A DNA stretch of 64,000 nucleotides from assembly GCF_000002595.2 (NCBI RefSeq), contig NC_057004.1, positions 2,525,478 to 2,589,477 of the forward strand, written 5' to 3'. Below are positions 22,262-33,438 of this stretch, piece after piece. Each line of letters starts with the position of its first letter. Positions within the stretch are counted from its first letter, which is position 1. The translations under genes were made by a program, and so were the position numbers. The notes under the pieces were generated by a model. The model did no database searches. It saw only the letters and a program-made list of their open reading frames with translations, and was not told the DNA's origin. The DNA is from Chlamydomonas reinhardtii (lineage: Eukaryota; Chlorophyta; Chlorophyceae; Chlamydomonadales; Chlamydomonadaceae).

Positions 22262-23565
22262 CGCGGCTGTCCCTTCACTTGTAATCCGCATCCATAAGTT
22301 CCGGCGTGCCGCCCAGCTGGCTCGGGGGCTTGCCGCGGAGTCGGTGGAGTCGGTGCAACAGGTGGTGCGGGGGCGGTGTCAGCGGAGTCGGCAGAGTCGG
22401 TGCAACAGGTGGTGCGGGGGCTTGGCTGGTTGCAGCGCGGGGGGCCGCCCATCCTGCTCACTGCCTACACGGTGAAGGCGGGGACCGTGCTACAAATGGC
22501 TCCACAGTTAGCCGCCCTGAAGGCTAAGCATTTGCAGTATGTGTGCGACGCGGGTGTGTCGGGGGTGGAGGCTGCCCTGGCAGCGGGGGCCTTCGTGTGC
22601 ACCTTGGCCCGCTTGTGGTCGCTGAAATGGGAGAATCATCATAAGGAAGCACTGTGGCGTGTGGCCGCCAACGCTTGCTGGGCGTTTCCACGGCATGCAA
22701 GCGAGCGTGCGCGCGGCGTTGCTGTTGACGCGTGTTGGGTATGAGGGGTTGACATGCAGGATGGGGACCGGCGTCACTTGTTTTGGGACTGCACTGTTGC
22801 GCTGTCTCTGCGGGAAAACATGGAGTGGCTATGGGTTTCATGCCAGAGGATGCTCTAAGTGCCTTCTCTCGTGAGGAGTTGTGGTTAGTGCGCCCGCCTG
22901 CGGGGCTTGCGCCACCTGTGTGGTGTGTCTCGCTGCTATGTCTGCCCTGGACTGTGGTCGGCAGCGTGTGGTTATGGCCGGGTTGGCGGCGCGAGCGAAG
23001 CTGCCGTCGGCCCAGGTGCTGGGCATTGGACTTGCCGTCGTAGCTGACTTCTGGGGTCGTCTCCAGACGTTTGTGACTTTGGGTATCAGGCCAATAAATA
23101 AAGGGACACTGTGCCGTCTGCGCATCCTTTCATCTCTCGGGCTGTTGGTGAAGGCATGGTATTGCGCTTGCCGTAGGACGCTGATTCCCCGCCTCCCTCG
23201 CCGTGAGAGGTTATGGGTGGTTGGTGGTCTTGTGTGTGGGCAGGACGCACGTGTGGGCGACCGTTCTAGTGCCTGGACGCTTGCGCCCTGGTTAGTGCAT
23301 GCGCTGTGCGTGTGTGCTGCGGCCTGGACGATTCCCGGCACTCCGGTGCCTAGGCTTGTGGCGTTGAGGCACAGCGGTGGGGCTCTGGCGGGTTGAGGCT
23401 TGGCTAGGACTCACTGTGCGCGGAGTCACACGGATTTTGACCGCGGGAGGGTGTGCAGCAAAGTCGGGGTTGGTGGAGTCAAGTTGGGCCTGATATCATG
23501 TGATGGCTCGGCGTCTTCGGGTGCTGGGACTGTCCCCTCTGTAACATCCGCATTCATAAGTTCAT
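22262..23565 (+). mobile_element. 5'-truncated LINE (L1-like) 3' ends, probably two insertions
   Basis: From about 22430 the frames read the C-terminal end of an L1-type ORF2: LARLWSLKWENHHKEALWR, then DGDRRHLFWDCTVAL, the His/Cys region after the reverse transcriptase domain. Frame changes and stops occur between blocks, so it is dead; no reverse transcriptase core remains. Coding similarity runs to about 23396. The tail TGTAACATCCGCATTCATAA at 23540 marks a 3' end. A near-identical tail (TGTAATCCGCATCCATAA) at 22280 lies just upstream, which suggests an earlier LINE end followed by this second insertion. Inside, GAGTCGGTGCAACAGGTGGT occurs twice, about 51 bp apart (22346 and 22396). Confidence 0.65.
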
Positions 23566-24394
23566 TTTCCTGCCAAGCTTGGATACGACACTCCTTCTTC
23601 TGCCCCCATGCGACGGGCCTACAGCTGGTAGCCCGCGGCATGGCTAGCTGGCCCGTGCCTTGCTTGGCCCACGCGCGTCGCTGCCCACACAGCTCCACCC
23701 GAGCTCCCTCGTCCTCCAGGGAACCACATTATTGACGAGTGTTGCGAAACCAATGCGTATGTAGACCAGAGCGGAAGACCACATCTTTGCGTGACGGCGC
23801 GTGTCCGCTGGAACAAATGCGCAATCTGAATGGAAATAAGGGTGGAAATGAGGAGGAATCCGGCCACTTGTCTCGAGCTCTTGGAAGGCCGATTTGAGAG
23901 GAACGGCCGGGCCAGGGCCCCTGGTTAGTGCGGCAAGAACGCCAACTACTTCTCATAAACCATGCATGTGCATATCAGCACTCATGGGTGCGCCATTTCC
24001 GTCGCAGAGCTTTCAACAGCACCTGCCAGCGGCGTGTGGCACTAGGGCATCACTATCAACTGTACACTGGACCCCAACGCTAGTCAGGTAATCAACGCCT
24101 CCAGGGTTAAGCCGCTCTCCTCTCCTCGGTTTGAAGCCGGCCTCTCCTCGTGATGGCTGCGTAGCATAAAAACTTGCACAAATTCTATCCAAAGCGTCAC
24201 ATGTTCAGGGTCACGGTTCGTTGTGGCATTGCGCATGAGGACCTGGGCATCGTCCAGAGCATTGCCCACCTGAACAACCTGTTGTGGCCGCACAAGCATG
24301 CGTGCTATCCTGTCCCCGGAAGTACCAGTGGCCCATTGAGTGGCCCGCGCCCGGTGGGCCCTTTTAACGCCAGGAAACTCACTTTGTGCACGGT
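23566..24394. other. Intergenic stretch without supported gene
   Basis: No exon with coding character or splice support was found here. It separates the LINE debris from the duplicated DCN1-like segment. Confidence 0.4.
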
Positions 24395-25445
24395 CACGGC
24401 CACAACACTGGTGCTCGGTCAGCACGGGCCATGAATACCACACGATACAAACATTTACCCGGTTGGGCTACCCGACCACTTTTTGCCAGCAGGGACGCCC
24501 AAACTAGCCACACCCTAGAGCCGTGGCATCAGCAAACACTTCTCACCGTGACCGCTGATTGCGCCGCCACGCACCCTTGTAGCGGCGGTACAGCGCCTCT
24601 GCCGCTCGCCGCCCCCCGCGACTGCCGGCCTGGTCAGCCATGCCGCTGGTGAAGAAGTCGCCGATGGCCTTCTCACAGTCAAACTGTGAATCCGCCAGGC
24701 ACCCAAGGCCGACCTTTTCGCTGCAGACACATAGTGGGGTTGAGGATAGCCAACAGGGGCAGCGGAGAGCATTGGCAGCAGGGGCGGCTAGATAGGGTTG
24801 GGGCCCAATGCGATTGCGCCGTGTTGCCGGTTCCCACACCTGACCATAGCAGCCCGCGGTTCTTGAGTACCGGTAGCGTTACCCATGTGGCCAGCCGGCA
24901 AATAATGCCTCGCCTGGCCCCCGTTGCGTTCCTGAACTCGGACAGCTGCGACGCACGAGGCCGAGACACAGGTGTAACGAGGCCAATGTGCAGCGGTGCG
25001 CAATTACACGTGAATGCATATGGCCACATGCGGTGAGTGTATCCCATCCATTTATACACTTCGCACCGAGCACCTCGACCCACCTTGCCTTCTGGGCCTT
25101 ATTCAACTTGCTGAGCGCTGGCGCCTTCGCCTTGGTGTGCGTGGTGTGGACGACCCCGAGCGGCGAGCTGCCATCTGCGCCGCCCGCGCCACTGGGTGAC
25201 GACCCCGCCGCTCCGTTGGCAGCCTCTGGTTGAACCACCTCCTCTGCTGCCGCCTCTTCAGCCTTCATGCCTTTCCCACGCCTCTTCGCTGGAGTGGCCG
25301 CGGCCTTGGCCTTGGCGCCACCCTTGGCACCGCCCTTAGCGGCACCCGTCTTGGGAGGCATGGCCCAGTGGGCCGCTGTTCCCGCGGCGGCCCCTTCCCA
25401 CCTCGCTGGAACTTAAGCAGAGCGCCATGCGAGGTGTACGCGACG
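24395..25445 (-). pseudogene. Inverted partial copy of the DCN1-like gene (exons 1-3 only)
   Basis: This segment is the reverse complement of roughly 33346-34395, at about 90-95% identity by eye over exons and introns. Exon 1 starts at 25361 (MPPKTGAAKGGAKGGAKAKA) against MAPKKGAAKGGAKGGAKAKA in the full gene. Exon 2 (LSEFRNATGA) is followed by GCGAGG where the full gene has the donor GTGAGG. Exon 3 (VGLGCLADSQFDCEK, then FFTSGMADQAG) is intact. Similarity stops near 24395, inside the next intron, and exons 4-8, which encode the neddylation domain, are absent. The copy can make at most an N-terminal UBA-like peptide. High intron identity shows a young DNA-level duplication, not retroposition. 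Confidence 0.85.
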
Positions 25446-25467
25446 CCGGTGCCCCCAAGACGAGATT

Positions 25468-25625
25468 CTGACTCTGAACCTGAACGTGACTCTGACTCTG
25501 ATGACCCACCCAAAACCGTGCACCGGATGGAACCTGACTGGTGCCTTACACTTACCCTGCTAAACCTCAAACCTAAACCCTGACCCTGCACTCTGACCCT
25601 GATCCTGACTCTGACTCGTCCACCT
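25468..25625 (+). repeat. Degenerate hexamer-like repeats (CTGACTCTGA/CCTAAACCCTGACC)
   Basis: The stretch repeats TGACTCTGA-, CTGACCCTG- and CCTAAACCCT-like units, for example GACTCTGACTCTGATGACCC and CAAACCTAAACCCTGACCCT. It could be a degraded microsatellite, or interstitial telomere-like sequence since algal telomeres carry CCCTAAAA. It lies between the DCN1 copy and the MutS2 3' end. Confidence 0.45.
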
Positions 25626-25963
25626 CCCCCACTCCACCTGCCCCACGCCACGTGCACCACTCCGCCACTCGTCCACCCCGCTACCCCTTCAGCTCCCGCC
25701 ACTTGGCAGCTGGCGCCTGCTGCTCCTGCTCCGCGGCCCGCCGCGTCTTCTCTCTATCTGATAGAGGTTACATGTGGGACGACATGTAGCCCGCCTCCCC
25801 TTCTCGGCGCCTCCACACTCGTCGGCTGCGGTAGACAAGGACGGGCCACCCAGGGGCCACCCAACCCCTTCATGTAAACCCACGCGCATGATATTATGAA
25901 TGTAACGATGGCGGGCACATAATGAAATCACATGCGCCAACTGTGGCCGCCGCCTACAGTTCT

Positions 25964-28900
25964 CTACTCGCCCCGTCCTCGTCCCATCCCCACCCCATTG
26001 CCCCGCCTCAGGCGCGCCCGCGCCGGCGCAAATGGCCCGCGCCCTTGCTCAGCCACCGCATTATCACTATCCTCCTCTTCAGCTTCCTGCAGCACTGCCG
26101 CTAACGCACTGAGCTCCTCGTTGCCGAAGTCGGCACCTTCCGCCAGCTCCAGGTCCTCCTCCAGCTCCTGCACCTCCAGCTGCTCATACAGGTCCGCCCA
26201 CGAGGCCTGGCCCGCCTCCGCCGCAAGCTGCTCCAACTCGGCGCGCGCGCGCTGCTCGCGCCGCCTTGCCGCAGCTGCAAGCAAGGAGTGGGCGGGGAGG
26301 TTGCGCAAGGGCCAGCGGGCTACTATCAGTATGTATTCATCGCTTGGGGTAAATCACACCGTCTTGAACGGTGGCCGTTGACCGCCATGACACAGAGCGA
26401 TACACAGAATGTGTGCGCTTACCGCGTAGCAACACGCACCTTCTGCCGCGCGGCGCTCCTGCTCTGCCGTCTCGCCTAGCACCCGCGCCATGTCGTCCAT
26501 GACTGACTGGAAGCCCTCCACCTCCCACCGCTCGCCCAGGGTCGGCATGGACCGGCCCTTGGTCACCTTCTTTACCTGCGCAGGCGTGGTGAGGACCACA
26601 GCAGGGGCGGGGAAGTGAGCAAGCACTCCTCAACACTGGTGCCATGGATAAAGAGCTCGCTGCTGCGGGCGTGTGGCGATGTGCTGGCACGTCCTGCCAG
26701 TGGCGTTGTAAGTGCACATGCATTGTAATCGTGGCCGCACGTACCTCGCGTTTATTGAGCTTAACGCCGCGACCGCCGTCCCGGCCGCCGCCAAACAGCA
26801 CGCTTGTCTCAAACTTCACCGTCACCATGTCACCTGCGCGCGCCACAACGTGCGTAAGATGGGTACCCCAGGAGTATCAAAACCATTGAACGCTCGGCGG
26901 CTGTATGTACCTTCACATTCGCATACAGGCGTGACCCCAAACACGACTCCCGCGCCCACCCCAGGAGTCTCACCTTTGACGGACACCACGCGCGCGTCGC
27001 CCATGTCACCTCTGGACCGCACGTACACCGAATCACCCGGCCGCAGCAACTCCTCGTCGTCATCATCGCCCACGTAGCCGCGCCCGCGCAGCGCTGCCAC
27101 CTCAGCCGGGATGAGCGACTCAATTTCCCTGCAGTTACGTGACCATGTTAGAGAGCATGAAGCCAAGGAAGCTTTGGCGGACAGAGTACTTCGTCGCCAT
27201 GCCTGCATGGGCTGGATTGTGCCAGCATGAACGCAAGTTAAAACTGGCGCTGGTGATGCGCAATGGAGGTCAGCAGGCACAGACCGGCCTCACACTTGCT
27301 CCTTCCCGTGTCCGTCCCGCAGCCGCGCACTGCGCACTCACCGCAGCTGCTCCTCCACTGCGTCCTGCGGCTGCGACCCCGCCGCAAACGCCTCCAGCGC
27401 CGCCTGAACCCGCACCGCATGGCCGTCGCGCTCGCGCACGATCTCCGGCGGCGCCTCGAGCAGCGCTGCCTCCAGCTCCCGCACCTGCACCAGCGCCTCC
27501 GACAGCGTGGCTTGGTTGCGGCTGTGGCGCTCCCTAAGTGCGCGCTGCCCCTCAAGCTCCTGCAATGCATCATTTGTTATGCAGTAACGTGAGTCCTGCA
27601 AAGTCATCACGCACGCAGGCTACGCGGTCAAGCCGTGTCAATTCAAAACCGCCTCGTCGGCTGCTGGCTCGAGCTTAACACACCTGTCGCGTGTCCTCAA
27701 TCTGCTGCACCAGGCTTCGCGCCACGCCCGCAATGTGGCTCTCACGGCCCTCGCCGCTGCTGCCTCCTTCCGCTGTTGCGGCGGCTGCCGATGCCGACGC
27801 CGCCATCATGGCCGCCATCTTGCGCGCCTCCAGCACCACCGCCCTGCAGCCGCATCTCCAACTATTTAGTCGCACCGCCCCACAGCCCCAGCGCTAAATG
27901 CCGCACCCTAGAGGCAATTGGTGCACATACACCGCTTCCAAACACTGAGAAGCAGGGGCCAAGGCTCGCCGGGCACGATGCGCCTTACCGATCAAAGCCA
28001 AGCGTCTCGGCGATATCCAAGGCGTTGCTGGCGCCCGCCGCGCCCCAGCACAAGCGGTAGGTGGGCCGCAGCGTGGCGGTGTCGAAGGCCATGCTCACGT
28101 TGACGTAGCGGCCGTCCTCCTCTGAGGCGCGCTTCAGCTCGGCGTGGTGCGTGGTGGCCAGCGTCAGATGCGCCTGGGGGGTAAGGGCCAGCGGGCGCAG
28201 CGGTAGGTGAGGCAGACGCCAGAGAGGCACGGGTGGAGTGAAACTGCCGGGCTGGGTGGTTCAGGAAAGGCAGGCCGATTGGTTTCGACTTGCATGGGAG
28301 CTGGGAGTGGCGAGCACAGCCAGGCCAGCCCTCACCTGCTCCGCCAGTCGGTCCAGCACGGCGCGGGCCAACGCCGCGCCCTCCAGCGGGTCCGTGCCGC
28401 TGCCCACCTCGTCCAGCAGCACCAGCGAGCGCGGGCCCGCCACTGCCAGGATCTACCGGTACTCAAAAGAGGAGGCACAGGATGCGAAGCAAGCAAAGCA
28501 AGGGGCACAGCCGCTTCGTTAAGGCCCACCAAATTGACGTCAAGGCCCATACCTGCCCATGCCCCGGCGATACAGCAAAGCCTTCTGGGACACTCTCCTG
28601 GGTACAGATTCCCGCGCGCCCACCTGCTTGATACGGCGGATGTGGCCACTAAAGGTGGACAGGTTCTGCTGCAGGCTCTGGGCGTCACCAATATCCGCCA
28701 GCACCCGGTCAAACCAGGCCAGCCGAGGTGTGCCCGCCGCCGCCGCCGCAGCCTCGGCCCGCGCTGTGGGGTCGCAGGGCAAGAATAGACCCGCCTGCGC
28801 CATGAGCGTCATGAGCCCTGCCGTCTTGAGCGTCACGGTCTTGCCGCCGGTGTTGGGGCCTGCAGGCGTGGCGCGGTGCGCAGGCTTGGGTGAAGGGCTT

Positions 28901-31900
28901 ACCGCGCTCGGGCCAAGCAGGCACAGGCGCCAGGGATTGCGTGCTAGGAGCGCCCGCAACCAGCGGTGCAGTGCCGCTAGGAGGCGACAGCGCGCGCGGC
29001 AATCAGCAAGGTCGTCCTGGATGTGGCCATACATCCACCTGGCGGCCCCCCCACCCGCTAGCCCCGCTTGCCTCGTGTACAGCAGCAATCTTAACGCCCC
29101 ACCCACCAGTAATGGCCACCACGGCACGGCTGGACGGCACCCGCAGGTCCAGTGGCCGAGGCAGCAACGCCGCCCGGTCGTCCACGGCACCACCGCCGCT
29201 GCCCCTGCCCGCCGCGGAGCCGTCTGCCAGCTCGCCAGGGCGAGGGCCATCAGGCGTGAGCACGCGGCGCAGCTCCCATGCGGGTGCGGCTTGGAAGTCC
29301 CGGTCAAAACGGTTGTCGTCCACCTGCGCCGAAGGCACGACGTAACGGGAGGTGGGGATATAACAACAATACAATGGAGTAGGTCAGCGCAGGCCGGCAA
29401 GGCGGCAACACTACCTGGGCTGTCTGAGAAACTACACAGCTGAGCGGTGTCATGTAAATTAAACGCAAACCGACTGTATCCGTGTCCAATTTTACGCATC
29501 GACAGTACTGGAGTTGCGCCGCCACCCTGACGACATGATACCGAAACATCGTGTCTAACACCACGGGAGCTTGCGGAATTTCGTATATTTCAAGGATATT
29601 CCTTTGGGATCTCACCGAGGGGGGCTGCGGCAGCGGCGGCAGTCCACGCTGCATCAGCACCGGGTGCAGCGCACCCGGCACCCAAAAGGGCGACTCGCTG
29701 GGGCTGCGTGTGGCAGCAGCGGGCACCGGGACGCACGGCTCAGCGGCACACAAAGCAGCACGGGCCCGTACAGCACGTCGCACAGCTGTTTGAGAACAGG
29801 TTCCACCTACGACATTCGCGGGTCGCGGCGCCAGCGGCAACTCACTCAGCTGTGAAGGCGGGCCGCACGCCCGAAAGCCACCGCGCGTGCTTGGCCCGTG
29901 CCGCCACCACATCCAGTGCCGTGACGCAGTCCACCAGGCGCATCAGCTGTGGCGCGCGCTTGGCGAGCTGCAAGAGGACGTGGTGGGTTCAGCAGGAGGC
30001 CTCAACAACACGCTGCGGTTGCCCGCCTGTTCCCTCCTGCCCATTCATTCCCTTGCCTCGCCTCCCTACCCCCTCGTTCTTCGTCTTTCCCCCTGCACTC
30101 TATCCTTCTCTCCTCCTTCCGCTCGACCTGCCTCAACCCAGCACATGCATGCGGTCGATGGGTGTGTGGACTGGCCACATCTACTATACCGTTAGCCTGC
30201 GCCATGAAGCTCGCACAAAGCCGCTCTTCACTCCGCCATAAGCCCATAACCGTTCTCTGCCCCCCATCCCCGCCCCATCCCGAACCGCCCTGCCCCTGCG
30301 TCACACCTCCGTACAGATCCGTCTTCCTCTTCCCCTTTCCCCACCCACCAGCGTGGACAGCATGCTAAGCACGCGCACCACCTCGCCCTCCTCGCGCTCC
30401 GCCAGCAGCGCCTCCGCATTGTTCAGCTCCACGGCCGGCTTGGGCTCCAGGTACAGCGTGGCGCCGGTGCTGCTCTGGCCCAGCCGCACACTGCCCTTGG
30501 GCAGCTCGCCCTGCCGGCCTGCCTGCAGGCCGGCGTGCGCATGGCGTTGGGGGTGTCAGAGGTGGGCCACGGGGACTCGATTTTGTATGTTATAAATGTA
30601 CAAGGGATGTGAGAATGCATTTGGCCTTGCATCAGCGATGTCAAGAAAGTTGCGTGGCAGGGTGTAAACACACCACCACAGGCCAGCAGCACAATTTGCT
30701 GCAGCAGTCGGGCTCCGCCCGCCTCACCCGCACGCCTATGCAGAAGCGCCCGCGGATGAGCGACACGGCGCCCGCCTCTGCCGCGCCCTTCTGCTGCAGC
30801 TGCCGCGCCCAGCCCTCCACCTCGGCCCGCAGGCGCTCCTTGTTGGCCTGGCGCTCCGCCCGCACCGCCGCCAGCGCCTCACTGGCCGCGTCCGACACGC
30901 CGCCGTACTGTGGTATTGGGGCAGGAATATGTACGCTTCAGGCATATGTAAATAGGGCTTGCACGGGGCAGAAGCATGGAAGCTGAGCGTTGTCTGGGTC
31001 CCGAAAAGCTTCCACATGAGGCGCCCTGCAGGCTGCTGCATACCATGCGCTTGGACCTTCTGTGCACGTACCTGGATGCAGCCGCGGATGGCGCGGAGCA
31101 GGGTGCGCTCCTCATCCGTAATGGACGCCGCCAGGGCCGCAAGCGAGGGGTATCGCAGCCCACCTTGCTGCTGCTGCTGCTGCGGCCCCTGGGCGGGGAC
31201 CGTCACCCGCTCCTTGAGCTCAAACGCCGCCTCAAGGGTTGACGCCACGCCCTGCAGACGCATTCCGCGAACGAATCGTCAGCTGCCACACCTGTGCACA
31301 TGACATTGAGTGATGCGCAGGTGACAAGCTTCAGCCTCTAGCGCGCGCCCGGCCCTCCTCACCTCCAGCTGCTTGCCAGTCAGGCACACGCCCCCCGCCG
31401 CCGCCTCCGCTGCCGGGCGGATGTCAAACAAGCCGCCCACCCTGCGATGCGGGAGTTCCAATCCAAACATGTCAAGCCTCCTGATAAGCAGCGGGGCGGT
31501 GAAAAGGTCTCTAGCAGCAGCCCTGGTGCCGCTACGCCACGAACCACTGCTACCGGAGCGCCTGGAGTGCTACCAAGGTGCCGCACGGCACCCCTTCCTC
31601 CTGCTTCATCCATATAAAACAACCCCTTCCTTCCCAGCTCACTCCAGGCCGGCCTCCAGCGCCTCCTGTGTCTGCTGCAGCAGAAGCTCGCTGTCCTCGC
31701 GGCTGCGGCCCCGCGGCAGGCCGCCCCCAGCCACCAGGTCCGCGGCCACGCTGGTGCCGCAAAAGCAGGCCACCTGGCGAATTGGAGGCACCGGGACAAG
31801 GCCCAGGTCAGCAAGTAAGGCCGCTTTGGGGCGAAAGATTGCCTTACAAAGCTCATGATGGAGCATGGGGCCTACGGATTACAAGACCAAGGGCTGGAGC

Positions 31901-32410
31901 GGCTTCCATTTGGAGTGTGTTGACACGGACAGCCAGCTCCACGCGTGTCGCCCCAGTGAACGTGCGCTGCCGCGCCAAGCCCCGTCCTTGCAAGGAGCTA
32001 ATCAGATTGCAATCATTCGGGAACCTCACCTGCTTGCACACTGCTGGCCACTCCAGGATGGCAAGCGACTCGTGCTCAGCCGCTGCCCAATGCTCGTCGA
32101 CCTCCACGGTGGCATCGTCCTCCAGCGCGTCGGCCCAGTCTGCTCCATTGGCTCGGCTGCTAACTGCAGTATCAGGTGACGATGTCGCTGCACACCGGGT
32201 CGTCCTAATCGGTCGTGGTCGGCAACAATTGTGTGGCAAGAAAGCATCTCTTCGCGACCTGGAGCTGTGCCTATCTCGAACAGTCCGCATCGCAACTTTC
32301 AAACGAATTGTTGCATTGGAAGCGCAAACCACGGGTCTGCTTGAGCTGCTTGGCCCACACGAGCACGCACACTGCGTGGCAGGTAGGCAGCCCCACATAC
32401 GCTGCGTCAT
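25964..32410 (-). CDS. MutS2-family ATPase, probably plastid-targeted
   Basis: Eighteen in-phase exons give about 1050 residues: 32410-32030, 31773-31643, 31441-31363, 31251-31072, 30907-30728, 30522-30349, 29967-29846, 29703(or 29697)-29616, 29323-29107, 28859-28624, 28452-28336, 28173-27989, 27843-27684, 27559-27342, 27128-26974, 26833-26745, 26575-26440 and 26274-25964. The first 70 or so residues are Ser/Arg/Cys-rich with few acids, like a chloroplast transit peptide. The MutS2 start is [17 protein letters not shown]. The core has [24 protein letters not shown], Walker A GPNTGGKT near 520, [13 protein letters not shown] (Walker B/signature) and [27 protein letters not shown] follows, then a long coiled coil. 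The C-terminus is acidic and then Arg/Gly-rich, with no Smr nuclease motif. Bacterial MutS2 acts on recombination intermediates and stalled ribosomes; a plastid role is inferred. Confidence 0.9.
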
Positions 32411-33438
32411 GTCTATTTTATCAAGCTTTTGGCATAGAGACTGCGGATTAAGTTATTGGGTCAGGGGAGATGAGTACCTGGCGGGTGGGGATGCGTCCGC
32501 ATGCTTGTCCGCATGCAGCCTGCACCCTCCTGCACTTGCCTGCACGGCGGGAACCCCGTCCAAGCCCCTCTGACGCCACCTCGTACCAACTCAGACAAGT
32601 GAAATCCTTCCACTGCTACCCACTGCTGAGCTGAGGGGGCCACGAGGGCACAGGTGAGGGTGCAAGAAGCTCGACTGGTTCGCCTTCTCCCGCTGCCTTT
32701 TCTGGCCTTTCTACCTTCCCGCCCTTATTGCCCAGCCTTACTGCCCAGCTTGGCCTCACCATGAACGTGCAATGGGGCAATAGGTCCAAGAACGGGTTGA
32801 GAGCGGGCGCCGCGCTGCGCGTGCGACGCAATTACCCCCGATCGCTGCTGCCTAAAACACATTCTCAACTGAAAAAGGTCTCTTCTAAAACAAATCAAAC
32901 GCTTTCAATGTGTAATTTGCCAGCAGCGGGCTAAGCTGCATATCAGCATACTAACGCCCACTCCTCAGCGTTCTACTTCTGGCTTCCTCCACCGAAGATT
33001 GTCATCAAGCTTGCATACTACACACATATACTTATTACACAGGGCCAGGATACTGTATAAGCGGCGTTGAGCTCAAGAACTTGAGCGTCTAGGTAAGGAC
33101 GACGAGGCACGCGCGGCGATGGTCTGTCACTTATCTGGTGGGCTAAGAAGTGCTCAGCGGGCCTTGAGACCGAAAACGCTGCTGACGCCACAGTCTTTCC
33201 TCAGATCTCCTGCACCCGCGACATCGTTTGGGCAGAACCCCCTCGGCTGTGGTGCTTACCAAACCTCGAATCTGTCAAAGTTTCGTGCGAACTTACCCGG
33301 GGTTCGGGTTCGGGCCCGTGGTTCGTGACACACGACAGGCCACCGACGTACACCTCGCCCGGCGCCTCTGCGGCTGAAGCGCGCTCAAGTTCCAGCGAGG
33401 TGGAAGGGGCCGCCGCGGGGACAGCGGCCCAGTGAGCG
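32411..33438. promoter_or_regulatory. Divergent intergenic region between MutS2 and the DCN1-like gene
   Basis: The two genes are transcribed away from each other, so both promoters lie in this kilobase. It is more AT-rich around 32870-33060 than its flanks. No coding exon, clear TATA box or repeat could be fixed. Confidence 0.4.

Noticed and set aside
19226-25445. An endogenous large-virus or Polinton-type insertion around the primase gene
   Set aside because: No capsid, packaging ATPase, integrase or terminal repeats were recognised nearby. The primase gene is ordinarily spliced and flanked by LINE and host gene sequence.
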